A stretch of 53,826 bases of DNA from Salinicola rhizosphaerae. Lineage in GTDB: Bacteria; Pseudomonadota; Gammaproteobacteria; Pseudomonadales; Halomonadaceae. The number at the start of each line of letters is the position of its first letter. Within the stretch, counting starts at the first letter, position 1. The notes beneath the pieces were generated by a model that worked only from the letters and a program-made list of their open reading frames with translations, was not told the DNA's origin and ran no database searches. Below, one piece after another: positions 15,063-21,406 of the stretch. The position numbers and the translations under genes were made by a program. The stretch lies in the NCBI RefSeq assembly GCF_014652715.1, contig NZ_BMZI01000002.1, positions 192,934 to 246,759 of the forward strand, given 5' to 3'.

Positions 15063-15241
15063 ATTGAATCTCCTTTTCTTGTTTTTTTCATATTCATTAA
15101 GTTGCTGATTGCACAAAGGCCAAAGCCTACTGCTAAAAAGGTTACATACCAGTAGCTCTCTTCGGATATGAAACGGTACTTCATTAAAAGTTCTGGTAAG
15201 GCCACTGCAAGTATTAGTATGGTTAAGTTTTTGTAGTTCAT
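15059..15241 (-). CDS. Small membrane protein, 60 residues
   Basis: Two hydrophobic segments (about 6-20 and 31-49) with a basic C-terminus. First gene of the leftward operon downstream of the promoter at 15278-15287; RBS AAAGGAGTTATC. Unknown function. Confidence 0.55.
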   Translation of the reverse strand: MNYKNLTILILAVALPELLMKYRFISEESYWYVTFLAVGFGLCAISNLMNMKKTRKGDSI

Positions 15242-15277
15242 GATAACTCCTTTTGTTATTCTTTCTTTATGACTAAT

Positions 15278-15287
15278 ATTATATCAT
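15278..15287 (-). promoter_or_regulatory. Extended -10 promoter of the small membrane-protein operon
   Basis: Minus strand TCAACA, 18-bp spacer, TATGATATAAT. The start region ATTAGTCATAA matches the leader of the 10082-11395 gene. It would drive the genes from 15241 leftward to 12478. Confidence 0.58.
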
Positions 15288-15611
15288 ATAATTCCATTAA
15301 ATGTTGATTTATATATGAGCTTTATTACAGCGAATGGCTAAAATAAGCTGAGCATTAAGCAGTTTTACAGTTTCTATAGGGGTAATTTATTTATAAAGTC
15401 AAGAGCAACTTTTTTGGTGAAGGTGACTTTCTGCTGTATTGTTGGCTTTGTGTTGGTTTCAAGGTGGACATTGAAAAACAAGAATATGGTGGATAAGCCA
15501 CCTTCGCCGGGAAAGTGCATAACTGTTGAAGCGGAAGACAAAGATTTTCAGTTTCTATGACAGGGGTTTTTCGTATACAAAAAACCTATTCTTAGCTTGT
15601 GAAGTGTACTG

Positions 15612-15638
15612 ACAAAAAAGGAGCCTTATAGGCTCCTT
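15612..15638 (-). terminator. Terminator of the 17.2-15.7 kb operon
   Basis: AAGGAGCC-TTATA-GGCTCCTT with a six-A run on its left, which is a T-run on the minus strand. It follows the gene at 15658. Confidence 0.85.
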
Positions 15639-15657
15639 GGAACTATCATCGGGAGTA

Positions 15658-16047
15658 TCAGTTTAAGGTTGAACCAATAGTAGCTATTACTTGACCTGTA
15701 TCATAGTCGGTAATTACAGCTTTATAGTAAGCTTCATTGCTTTCTATTTCTGCTGTTGCTTCTTCTATTAAGCCGTCAACATAGGCAGGATATTCAGAGT
15801 CAGTTAAGTTGTCTTGGGCTATGTCACGGTAATATGACTGTCCGAACGCAGTAAAGTATTCGGTATAAAACATATAAAAATGAAAGTCTTCAAACTCCTT
15901 CTCATCTTCATTTTGAGCTGGTTCGCCATAACTTGCATTAGCTTTAACACCATGCAGTTCCGACCTGACCATGAAACCAGCATTTGCCGACAAGCTTGCT
16001 GTTGCTAAAGCAATCGCGATTGTTGTTGTCAATATTTTGTTTTTCAT
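15658..16047 (-). CDS. Secreted acidic protein, 129 residues
   Basis: A signal peptide (MKNKILTTTIAIALATASLSANA, cleavage near 23) is followed by an acidic, aromatic-rich mature domain (EFEDFHFYMFYTEYFTAFG). There are no cysteines. The ATG overlaps the stop of the upstream gene (16044). RBS AAAAAAGGAGAAAAATT. It is the last gene before the terminator at 15612. Unknown function, presumably periplasmic. Confidence 0.62.
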   Translation of the reverse strand: MKNKILTTTIAIALATASLSANAGFMVRSELHGVKANASYGEPAQNEDEKEFEDFHFYMFYTEYFTAFGQSYYRDIAQDNLTDSEYPAYVDGLIEEATAEIESNEAYYKAVITDYDTGQVIATIGSTLN

Positions 16048-16322
16048 AATTTTTCTCCTTTTTTGTTTTCGTTGATATCTTTCCTCACAGCCTTGCTAAT
16101 AACAAAAGCCATACCGGTAGCGATATATAAACTAAACAAGCCTATAAGCTCTGGTGTAGTTTCATCGGGAAAAGCTCCGGTTGCGATAAAGTAAGTCGCA
16201 AAGCTCAATGTTAAGGAACAATTTCCAGCAACAAATGTATCCAACACAAGCTCAGCCATATCAAGCTTATATTGTCTATCCATTGCTTTCATTTCTTTAT
16301 CGATAATTTCTTTTGTGCTCAT
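16044..16322 (-). CDS. Two-TM membrane protein, 92 residues
   Basis: An amphipathic N-terminal helix (about 1-20), two TM segments (about 28-48 and 58-76) and a lysine-rich tail. RBS AAAAAGGAGTAGTAT before the start at 16322. Unknown function; part of the 17.2-15.7 kb operon. Confidence 0.58.
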   Translation of the reverse strand: MSTKEIIDKEMKAMDRQYKLDMAELVLDTFVAGNCSLTLSFATYFIATGAFPDETTPELIGLFSLYIATGMAFVISKAVRKDINENKKGEKL

Positions 16323-16370
16323 ATACTACTCCTTTTTGTTGTTGTGGGCTTCCTTGCCCTTATGAAATAT

Positions 16371-16466
16371 TTAACCTGAAACGAGTCTGTACACACCGTC
16401 AATGATTAACAGTGAACCCAAGACTCCAAAAAAATAGACTGCATATAGTTTATTGAACTTAATCAT
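16371..16466 (-). CDS. Very small membrane protein, 31 residues
   Basis: The frame MIKFNKLYAVYFFGV...YRLVSG consists of one TM helix with a short basic start. The start at 16466 is preceded by GGAGGTTCAAG, an excellent RBS, and overlaps the stop of the upstream gene in an ATGA arrangement (stop at 16463). These signals make a real gene likely despite the size. Confidence 0.5.
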   Translation of the reverse strand: MIKFNKLYAVYFFGVLGSLLIIDGVYRLVSG

Positions 16467-16771
16467 CTTGAACCTCCGTTCTTTTTGTTATCTCCTTTAT
16501 TGAACCTGCTGAACACTTCTTCCTCTATTTTGAACTCGACACAGTTAACGACGCTGTAAATGCTAAGGACGGTCCTGCAGGCAGAATCGTAGTCCATAAG
16601 GTTGTCGTAGTTCTTTAGCGGTTTCAGCTTGCCAACAATGCCGTGCCTATCACCACGCCAGACATAAATGTTGCCATCGATAACGAAACCGATCTTTTGT
16701 TCGGCCAACTGCTTCATAGTTTCTTCTATGAAGTTGCCTTTCTTGTTTACATAAAGAATGATTTCACGCAT
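16463..16771 (-). CDS. Small soluble protein, 102 residues
   Basis: A mixed alpha/beta protein (MREIILYVNKKGNFIEETMKQL; IGFVIDGNIYVWRG) with two cysteines, of unknown function. The ATG at 16771 is the first in frame; a TTG six codons upstream is possible. Its 5' end overlaps the 33-residue gene at 16747-16848 by 25 bases, suggesting coupling. Confidence 0.55.
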   Translation of the reverse strand: MREIILYVNKKGNFIEETMKQLAEQKIGFVIDGNIYVWRGDRHGIVGKLKPLKNYDNLMDYDSACRTVLSIYSVVNCVEFKIEEEVFSRFNKGDNKKNGGSR

Positions 16772-16848
16772 GCAATCACCAAAACGCAAACCGGTGTGGC
16801 GAGAAAGCCAATAGCAAAGCTCACTTTACTGTCAATGCCGTTTTTCAT
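16747..16848 (-). CDS. Very small membrane protein, 33 residues
   Basis: MKNGIDSKVSFAIGFLATPV followed by a hydrophobic end: one TM segment of about 20 residues. RBS AGGAGAAGAAAA at the usual distance. It overlaps the gene before it (stop at 16832) and the one after it (start at 16771). The same overlap style recurs through the operon, which supports it. Confidence 0.45.
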   Translation of the reverse strand: MKNGIDSKVSFAIGFLATPVCVLVIACVKSFFM

Positions 16849-17158
16849 TTTTCTTCTCCTGTTGAAGCTCACCATATGTATCGTGAGCCAGTCTATAAAT
16901 ATAATGTGTAGATAGTAGGTCTCTAAAAGCGTGTTTCAATGCTCTAAACTTTTTTCCCTGAAAGTCCGCACCCGTGTAAACTTGTCTTGGGTGAAAACGT
17001 TCAGGCGAATAAAACTCATAGCCTTTAGTCAATTTCTTGTTATCGGAATCAACGACAAACAATCTGTATCGATTTCTGGATATCATGCTGATTCGAGTGT
17101 CTAACCCCAATCTTGCTAATTCACCAACATAACTATCAATGTCATTTTTTATTATCAT
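16832..17158 (-). CDS. Small basic protein, 108 residues
   Basis: A soluble basic protein of unknown function. RLFVVDSDNKKLTKG (about 32-46) resembles a segment of the 94-residue protein at 14089-14373. First gene downstream of the promoter at 17242; no strong RBS is visible (AGGATTGAGAT). A DNA- or RNA-binding role would suit the charge, but nothing proves it. Confidence 0.55.
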   Translation of the reverse strand: MIIKNDIDSYVGELARLGLDTRISMISRNRYRLFVVDSDNKKLTKGYEFYSPERFHPRQVYTGADFQGKKFRALKHAFRDLLSTHYIYRLAHDTYGELQQEKKNEKRH

Positions 17159-17241
17159 ATCTCAATCCTTCCCGTTCATCCTGCAGTATTTATCTATTAC
17201 ATGCTCCATCCTGTTAGCTTTCCCATATCAACCACAACACT

Positions 17242-17251
17242 ATTATATCAT
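17242..17251 (-). promoter_or_regulatory. Extended -10 promoter of the 17.2-15.7 kb operon
   Basis: Minus-strand TATGATATAAT within an AT-only stretch (AATTTAAATTTAAA upstream). The -35 is weak. It faces the gene starting at 17158. Confidence 0.52.
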
Positions 17252-17309
17252 ATTTAAATTTAAATTGCACATAAATAATGACTTTTAACTGAATTATTTT
17301 CAATCAATG

Positions 17310-17684
17310 TCATAACCACTGCATTTGTTCTTTCAATATTCTCTGCCTAACTCGCATGAGATAAGCATCTCTTACCACCAAGTCTTTAAAAAGCGGATAA
17401 ACAATATCTTGTATTTCAATGCCAAGATCTTTCATTTGGAGCGTTAAACGGTTTTCAATGCACTGGTAAACCAACTCCAAAAGTTCGTCTTCACAATCGA
17501 ACGACTCATCAGCAAAACAAAGGTCATAGATATCGAAGTCAAGCTTCATCGATATCCAAAAACCGCGTGTGTAAAAGGTGATATAGCGTTTAGCGACAAA
17601 CCCCGGTTCCACTACTACTTCATTTGAACACCTGAAGAGTGCTGACACCTGCTTTACCACACCATCAATCAATTCCTTTTCCAT
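17310..17684 (-). CDS. Unrecognised acidic protein, 124 residues
   Basis: A soluble protein with a strongly acidic middle (DLCFADESFDCEDELLELVYQC) and a basic C-terminus (LMRVRQRILKEQ). It lies 9 bases downstream of the relaxase gene with RBS AAGGAGAAGCC, so it ends the mobilization operon and may be a mobilization accessory. No family was recognised. Confidence 0.58.
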   Translation of the reverse strand: MEKELIDGVVKQVSALFRCSNEVVVEPGFVAKRYITFYTRGFWISMKLDFDIYDLCFADESFDCEDELLELVYQCIENRLTLQMKDLGIEIQDIVYPLFKDLVVRDAYLMRVRQRILKEQMQWL

Positions 17685-17693
17685 GGCTTCTCC

Positions 17694-19127
17694 TTAAAGC
17701 GAAGGTCTCCAATCAGATTTCTTGTTCTGGCGTGCCATCATTTCTTGGTAGTCGGCAATAAATTGGTCAACTTGGCTAAGCTGTTCGCTAATTCCTTCGT
17801 ATCTTTCTCCAGTGCTTGAATCCGCTGTGAGTCGTTGTCTAGCCTGTTCAAAACGACATCCATCAGATCCACGTTGTCGGCTAATACACTTATCAATTCG
17901 TTCATTTTGTTCGTCGACCTGTCCTGTGATTCTGTCAACTGATTTACTAATGTCTTGAACATCTTGATTGTTTGCTTTTCCTGTTCCATTTAACTGCTCC
18001 TTTTTTTCATTGTTTTCCAAAAATTTTCGGGCTTGCATAGGGACTCTCCACCTTGTTGCTGGATTTCTGAACATTGAACGAACGTCGAGGTTTCTGAGTG
18101 TGGTATCGAAATGATCAGCCGTTGCTCTTTCACGAATGCCGTCATAGCCACCAAGGCGAGGAACGATACCACTGCCCACATATAGACTACGCCCCTTACG
18201 AAGCCTTTTAGGCTTGATTCTGTAGCGTTTATCGTTTGTCTCGATTCTTGCTGTGTAAAGTTCGTCGTAAAGCTTTTTGTTCTCCAAATATCGCTGTTCG
18301 GCTGTTGCCTTGAATTCGGCTGACTGCTCTTCTTTTGATTTTCGAAGTTCATGAAGGGCTGATTCGAAATCGAATCCGTCTTCGAAGACTGGTCCCTTAA
18401 GTGCAATAGGTCTTGCGTTCTCTTCAGATTTTCTTGCAGGGTTTTTGATTGATATTCTTTTTGCTGTGACACGGTTCACCTCCAATCCTATTTCCTTTAA
18501 TTCATTGATTACGTCCTGTTTAGATTTGATTTTGCCATTGACTATCTGATCTTTTATGTGCTCGTCAATTTCAGTGACAAGCTTCTGACCGATAGGCCAC
18601 TTCTTTCTATCTGTATCAATAAGCCTTCTGAAAGCGGGGTCTTTGGGATCTGACAGACCATGCTTGGCATTGATCATGTTTTGTAGGCAATCGATACGTC
18701 TGAAATCTTTGCCGACAAAATAGGCGTTGAAGCGGTTTCCTGTTGGCAGATCCACACCTGCGACGAACAAGTGGACATGAAGCGTGTTCTCCTTGTCCCT
18801 GTGCATATTCGCGTAGACCGGAACCCTAGCGGTATCCAGACCGGGCATGAGACCGTCTATGACCTCGTTAACTCGGTCTCTAACGAAATCCTTCGATAGC
18901 TGGCGTTCGGTGAATGAGATAATGGCGTGAGTGTATTTTCCAGAGTGCTTACCAGCATTCGAGATTTTCTTTAAGAAGTCGTCACCGTTACCGATCAACT
19001 CTTCTGGCTTTTCAGACCTTTCATTGTGTTGCCAATCCTTTTCGTCTTGAACATATCTAACACCACCTTTGATAGCTTTCATAGGGTTCGTAGGGTTGGA
19101 CTTGTGAGGCGTGAACTTGATAATCAT
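17694..19127 (-). CDS. mobA: Relaxase (MOBP-type mobilization nuclease)
   Basis: A 477-residue DNA-nicking enzyme that would cut oriT and pilot the strand during mobilization. The N-terminal domain carries a candidate catalytic Tyr25 (GGVRYVQ) and the three-His metal motif HRDKENTLHVHL (His109, Asp111, His117, His119), followed by the FVAG strand and NRFNAYF. This fits MOBP relaxases. After about residue 215 the protein is a hydrophilic helical tail, and here two other genes are read in a different frame (17990-18472 and 17738-17989). The start overlaps the mobC stop (ATGA). The oriT lies upstream at about 20.5 kb. The organisation mobC-mobA with nested genes mirrors ColE1-type mobilization regions. 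Confidence 0.85.
   Translation of the reverse strand: MIIKFTPHKSNPTNPMKAIKGGVRYVQDEKDWQHNERSEKPEELIGNGDDFLKKISNAGKHSGKYTHAIISFTERQLSKDFVRDRVNEVIDGLMPGLDTARVPVYANMHRDKENTLHVHLFVAGVDLPTGNRFNAYFVGKDFRRIDCLQNMINAKHGLSDPKDPAFRRLIDTDRKKWPIGQKLVTEIDEHIKDQIVNGKIKSKQDVINELKEIGLEVNRVTAKRISIKNPARKSEENARPIALKGPVFEDGFDFESALHELRKSKEEQSAEFKATAEQRYLENKKLYDELYTARIETNDKRYRIKPKRLRKGRSLYVGSGIVPRLGGYDGIRERATADHFDTTLRNLDVRSMFRNPATRWRVPMQARKFLENNEKKEQLNGTGKANNQDVQDISKSVDRITGQVDEQNERIDKCISRQRGSDGCRFEQARQRLTADSSTGERYEGISEQLSQVDQFIADYQEMMARQNKKSDWRPSL
17738..17989 (-). CDS. Nested mobilization accessory protein (MbeD-like position)
   Basis: An 83-residue coiled-coil protein (QLTESQDRSTNKMNELISVL; RLDNDSQRIQALEKDTKEL) encoded wholly inside the relaxase gene in another frame. 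ATG at 17989 follows the stop of the upstream nested gene directly (TAAATG) and has AAAAAAGGAGCAGTTAA as RBS. In ColE1 the small coiled-coil MbeD sits at exactly this relative place. Strong translation signals make it real. The function is inferred from position. Confidence 0.68.
   Translation of the reverse strand: MEQEKQTIKMFKTLVNQLTESQDRSTNKMNELISVLADNVDLMDVVLNRLDNDSQRIQALEKDTKELANSLAKLTNLLPTTKK
17990..18472 (-). CDS. Nested mobilization protein with one TM (MbeB/MobB-like position)
   Basis: A 160-residue protein encoded inside the relaxase gene. It has a hydrophilic helical N-terminus, one TM segment (about 90-112, GVVYMWAVVSFLALVAMTAF) and a short tail with two cysteines. The start is GTG at 18472 preceded by GGAGGTGAACC, a near-perfect Shine-Dalgarno that also encodes relaxase residues. 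MobB of IncQ plasmids and MbeB of ColE1 plasmids are likewise nested in the relaxase gene, and MobB has a TM. They help the relaxosome contact the transfer channel. The assignment is by architecture, not by clear sequence identity. Confidence 0.68.
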   Translation of the reverse strand: MSQQKEYQSKTLQENLKRTQDLLHLRDQSSKTDSISNQPFMNFENQKKSSQPNSRQQPNSDIWRTKSFTTNFTQQESRQTINATESSLKGFVRGVVYMWAVVSFLALVAMTAFVKEQRLIISIPHSETSTFVQCSEIQQQGGESLCKPENFWKTMKKRSS

Positions 19128-19624
19128 GGCTTACCCTCCTTGTCATAGATCACATGAATATCCACCAGTGCTTGAATCTTTTCACCGTTTCTCTCAAGGT
19201 CAAACAAGGCGTCATACATTTTGTCAGTGATATCATTCAAATCTGCTTTTTGACCTTCTAAAGCCATGGTATTAAGGTGCTTGGCAATCTGATTGATATT
19301 GTTCCCGATACGGTCAAACTGAGAGCATAGATAGTTGGTGTGATTGATAAGCTCCGGGTCCACCTCTTTTACTTTTCCTTGTTTCTGTGGCTTGGTAGGT
19401 TTGAATACGGTTAACCCCTTGCTGTCGCGTATGTTTTCTATCTCTTCTAGAAAGGCTCTTTCCGACACATTGAACTTCTTGATTGCGTGAAACGAATACA
19501 TTAGCGTGCGGACCATATGGGACATTGAATAGCCAGCACCTGAGCAAACCTTTCTAAAAGTCTCTTTCTCGTCCTTGGTCATCAGTGACTTCAATTCTTC
19601 AGACTGTAAAAATTCTTTTTTCAT
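19124..19624 (-). CDS. mobC: MobC relaxosome accessory protein
   Basis: A 166-residue protein with a ribbon-helix-helix-like N-terminal part (LMTKDEKETFRKVCSGAGYSMSHMVRTLMY) and the MobC hallmark CSQFDRIGNNINQIAKHLN (about 100-118). MobC proteins bind oriT and help the relaxase open the nic region. Start at 19624 after AAAGGAGATAGAGGT. The stop overlaps the relaxase start. It lies between oriT and the relaxase, as usual. Confidence 0.85.
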   Translation of the reverse strand: MKKEFLQSEELKSLMTKDEKETFRKVCSGAGYSMSHMVRTLMYSFHAIKKFNVSERAFLEEIENIRDSKGLTVFKPTKPQKQGKVKEVDPELINHTNYLCSQFDRIGNNINQIAKHLNTMALEGQKADLNDITDKMYDALFDLERNGEKIQALVDIHVIYDKEGKP

Positions 19625-19643
19625 ACCTCTATCTCCTTTATTA

Positions 19644-20387
19644 TTATTTTCTCAATCTTTTGGCTTTGGCCTGAGCTTCGTCGAATTCTCTATTTGCTAA
19701 GCGTCTCTGTTTATTACTGACACCACCATAAATCAAATATTGCATTTCAGTTTTGCCGTAACTGGCTTCTAAGGTGTCGTCATAATTACTGATGGGCAAC
19801 AGTTCGGATGGGTGAGATTTGATTATGTTCAAGTATCTCCAGAACTTGATATTTCTGCTGTGCCTGTATGTGATTTCCATCCAATTGAACCAGATATAGA
19901 ACAGTCCAAATGTGATAGGCATGACAATGTAGAAAGGTGCCAAGGTTGCTATCAAACCAAAAGAGTCGGTTCTAATGCTTTCTGAAACGAGAGTAACGGC
20001 GTTATAAAATACGAAAAGAAATAAAGCCATCAAGCCAAACATTCCGACTCTCATACCTCTACAGCGTTTCATACATTCGAGTTTCCAAAACTGAGGATTG
20101 AGACCTATGTTTCGAGCGTCGATATCTCTAATTTCTTCTCTTTCTAAGTAAGCCTCGTTGTTAACAAAAGGGATGGTTTTTTCGTTCTTGTAGTCTTCGA
20201 CTTGGCTTGAATATCCATCCAAAATATTTTGTGATTCGGAACGATAATCGAACCAATTTAGATAACTTACAATCTGTCTTTTTGCGAAACCTGACACCCC
20301 TTTTCCTGAAACCTTTTTGTCGTATCTGGGTCCACGCAAAACATTTAGCGATGACCTGAATACATTTTTTCGTTCTGAATTTTTCAT
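19644..20387 (-). CDS. Membrane protein with two TM, possible TraX-like transfer protein
   Basis: 247 residues: a basic soluble N-terminus of about 110 residues, two TM segments (about 112-134 and 147-168, with FYIVMPITFGLFYIWFNWM), then a basic C-terminal domain ending in KAKRLRK. It is the first leftward gene from oriT (start 20387, RBS AAAAAAGGAGAAATTGAT) and sits opposite the DotA/TraY-like gene. In IncI plasmids traX lies next to traY, so a TraX-like role is a reasonable guess, but sequence similarity is not obvious to me. Confidence 0.55.
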   Translation of the reverse strand: MKNSERKNVFRSSLNVLRGPRYDKKVSGKGVSGFAKRQIVSYLNWFDYRSESQNILDGYSSQVEDYKNEKTIPFVNNEAYLEREEIRDIDARNIGLNPQFWKLECMKRCRGMRVGMFGLMALFLFVFYNAVTLVSESIRTDSFGLIATLAPFYIVMPITFGLFYIWFNWMEITYRHSRNIKFWRYLNIIKSHPSELLPISNYDDTLEASYGKTEMQYLIYGGVSNKQRRLANREFDEAQAKAKRLRK

Positions 20388-20455
20388 ATCAATTTCTCCT
20401 TTTTTGTTATCAATGCCGTCCTTGGCATTTGTGGTTTTTAATTGTTATCAAGAAC

Positions 20456-20540
20456 AAGCTCGCTGAGCTTGCCGGGTACAGGGTGGAACCCTGTCGAGTA
20501 TCACCATTCCCAGGATTTTATGGGAATGGTGTATCCTCGC
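20456..20540. other. Origin of transfer (oriT) candidate
   Basis: Three inverted repeats lie in a row: AAGCTC-GCT-GAGCTT (20456-20470), ACAGGGT-GGA-ACCCTGT (20478-20494) and CACCATTCCC...GGGAATGGTG (20502-20531). The last runs directly into TATCCTCGC (20532-20540). In IncP oriT an inverted repeat is likewise followed by the nic sequence TATCCTG|C. The site lies upstream of mobC/relaxase between divergent promoters. Nicking would be predicted within TATCCTC. Confidence 0.75.
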
Positions 20541-20562
20541 TTAAATTAAAAACCACAAACAT

Positions 20563-20595
20563 ATTATAACACATTTTTTAAAAGTATGTTATAAT
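20563..20595. promoter_or_regulatory. Divergent promoters between the mob and TraY-like operons
   Basis: TGTTATAAT occurs on both strands: minus-strand -10 at 20568-20563 facing oriT and the mob genes, plus-strand -10 at 20590-20595 facing the TraY-like operon. The leftward transcript would start at the edge of oriT, so relaxosome proteins binding there could repress it. Confidence 0.55.
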
Positions 20596-20684
20596 AATAT
20601 AATAAAGTGGAAACTAATATTGATAATTAAGGTATATGTAAGAGAGAAATCTTTATTGATAACAACAAAAATCAGGGGGCATTG

Positions 20685-20822
20685 ATGAAGACAAAACAAG
20701 AAGTGTTGAAAGCCTATCAGAATTATTTGAGTGAACGAGAAAGGCTTAAAGAGATAGAAGACATATACAACGAGGCAAGAGAAATTTTAGATAACCATTA
20801 CAACAAAAAAGGAGAGCGATAA
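20685..20822 (+). CDS. Very small charged helical protein, 45 residues
   Basis: MKTKQEVLKAYQNYLSERER and onward is a highly charged, probably coiled helix. RBS AGGGGG lies 6 bases before the ATG. The TAA shares its last base with the ATG of the next gene (TAATG), so it opens the rightward operon and is translationally coupled. Unknown function. Confidence 0.55.
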   Translation: MKTKQEVLKAYQNYLSERERLKEIEDIYNEAREILDNHYNKKGER

Positions 20823-21160
20823 TGGAAAACGAAAAAGAAGAATCTTCAATTTTAGGCAAGCTATTTTTATGGGCATTTTTGATTTCAGTAGCTTTCGGCG
20901 GTGGTGGTATATACGGCTATTTAAAGGGGTATGAATTAGTCAAAAATATGAACCCTGAAGTCGAGAAAGTTGTTAAGCTAAATATGGCTTTGGAAAAACA
21001 TATTATAGCTTTATGCACCTACTCGGAAATGAATGAAGAAGGTATTGATTGCAAACGATCAGTATCGCTTTTAGAAGAAACATTGAAGCAAGATGATTTC
21101 ATTAGCAAAGAAAAACTAGACGCCTACATTTCCAATTTCAAAAAAAATGCTGGAGTCTGA
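20822..21160 (+). CDS. Single-pass membrane protein, 112 residues
   Basis: One TM segment (about 12-34, GKLFLWAFLISVAFGGGGIYGYL) is followed by an acidic helical region with two cysteines (ALCTYSEM, IDCKRS), likely periplasmic. Coupled to the preceding small gene. Its place just ahead of the DotA/TraY-like gene suggests an accessory of that protein; no family recognised. Confidence 0.6.
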   Translation: MENEKEESSILGKLFLWAFLISVAFGGGGIYGYLKGYELVKNMNPEVEKVVKLNMALEKHIIALCTYSEMNEEGIDCKRSVSLLEETLKQDDFISKEKLDAYISNFKKNAGV

Positions 21161-21199
21161 TTTTCGGATTTTATTGATAACAACAAAAGGAGAATTGTC

Positions 21200-21394
21200 A
21201 TGGACGACAAAGAATATGAAAAGAAATGGAATGATAGAGCAGAAAAGTATTTGCCTGTTCTTCAGAAGTTTTTAACAATAGTCTCAAGCAAGAAGATAGT
21301 CTATTTCGCTATAGCGATGCTATTTGCCTATATGTTTATGATAGGTCTTAGCAGTCCTGAGAAATTCCTTCTTATGCTTCAAGATATCAACTAA
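21200..21394 (+). CDS. Small single-TM protein, 64 residues
   Basis: A charged N-terminus (MDDKEYEKKWNDRAEKYLPV), one TM helix (about 33-50) and a short end. RBS AAAAGGAGAATTGTC after the TTATTGATAACAACAAAA leader also seen before other genes here. It lies 12 bases before the TraY-like gene. Unknown function. Confidence 0.58.
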   Translation: MDDKEYEKKWNDRAEKYLPVLQKFLTIVSSKKIVYFAIAMLFAYMFMIGLSSPEKFLLMLQDIN

Positions 21395-21406
21395 GGAGGA
21401 ATGGCT

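Larger units (their letters stand above)
15242..15657. other. Promoter and non-coding region between two small-protein operons
   Basis: A 415-bp stretch with no supported gene. It contains the leftward promoter at 15278 and the terminator of the operon to its right at 15612-15638. A sequence TTTTTCGTATACAAAAAACC at about 15567 resembles GTTATCTGTATACAGAAAACC at about 33697 in the other long gap and may be a shared regulatory site. Confidence 0.5.
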
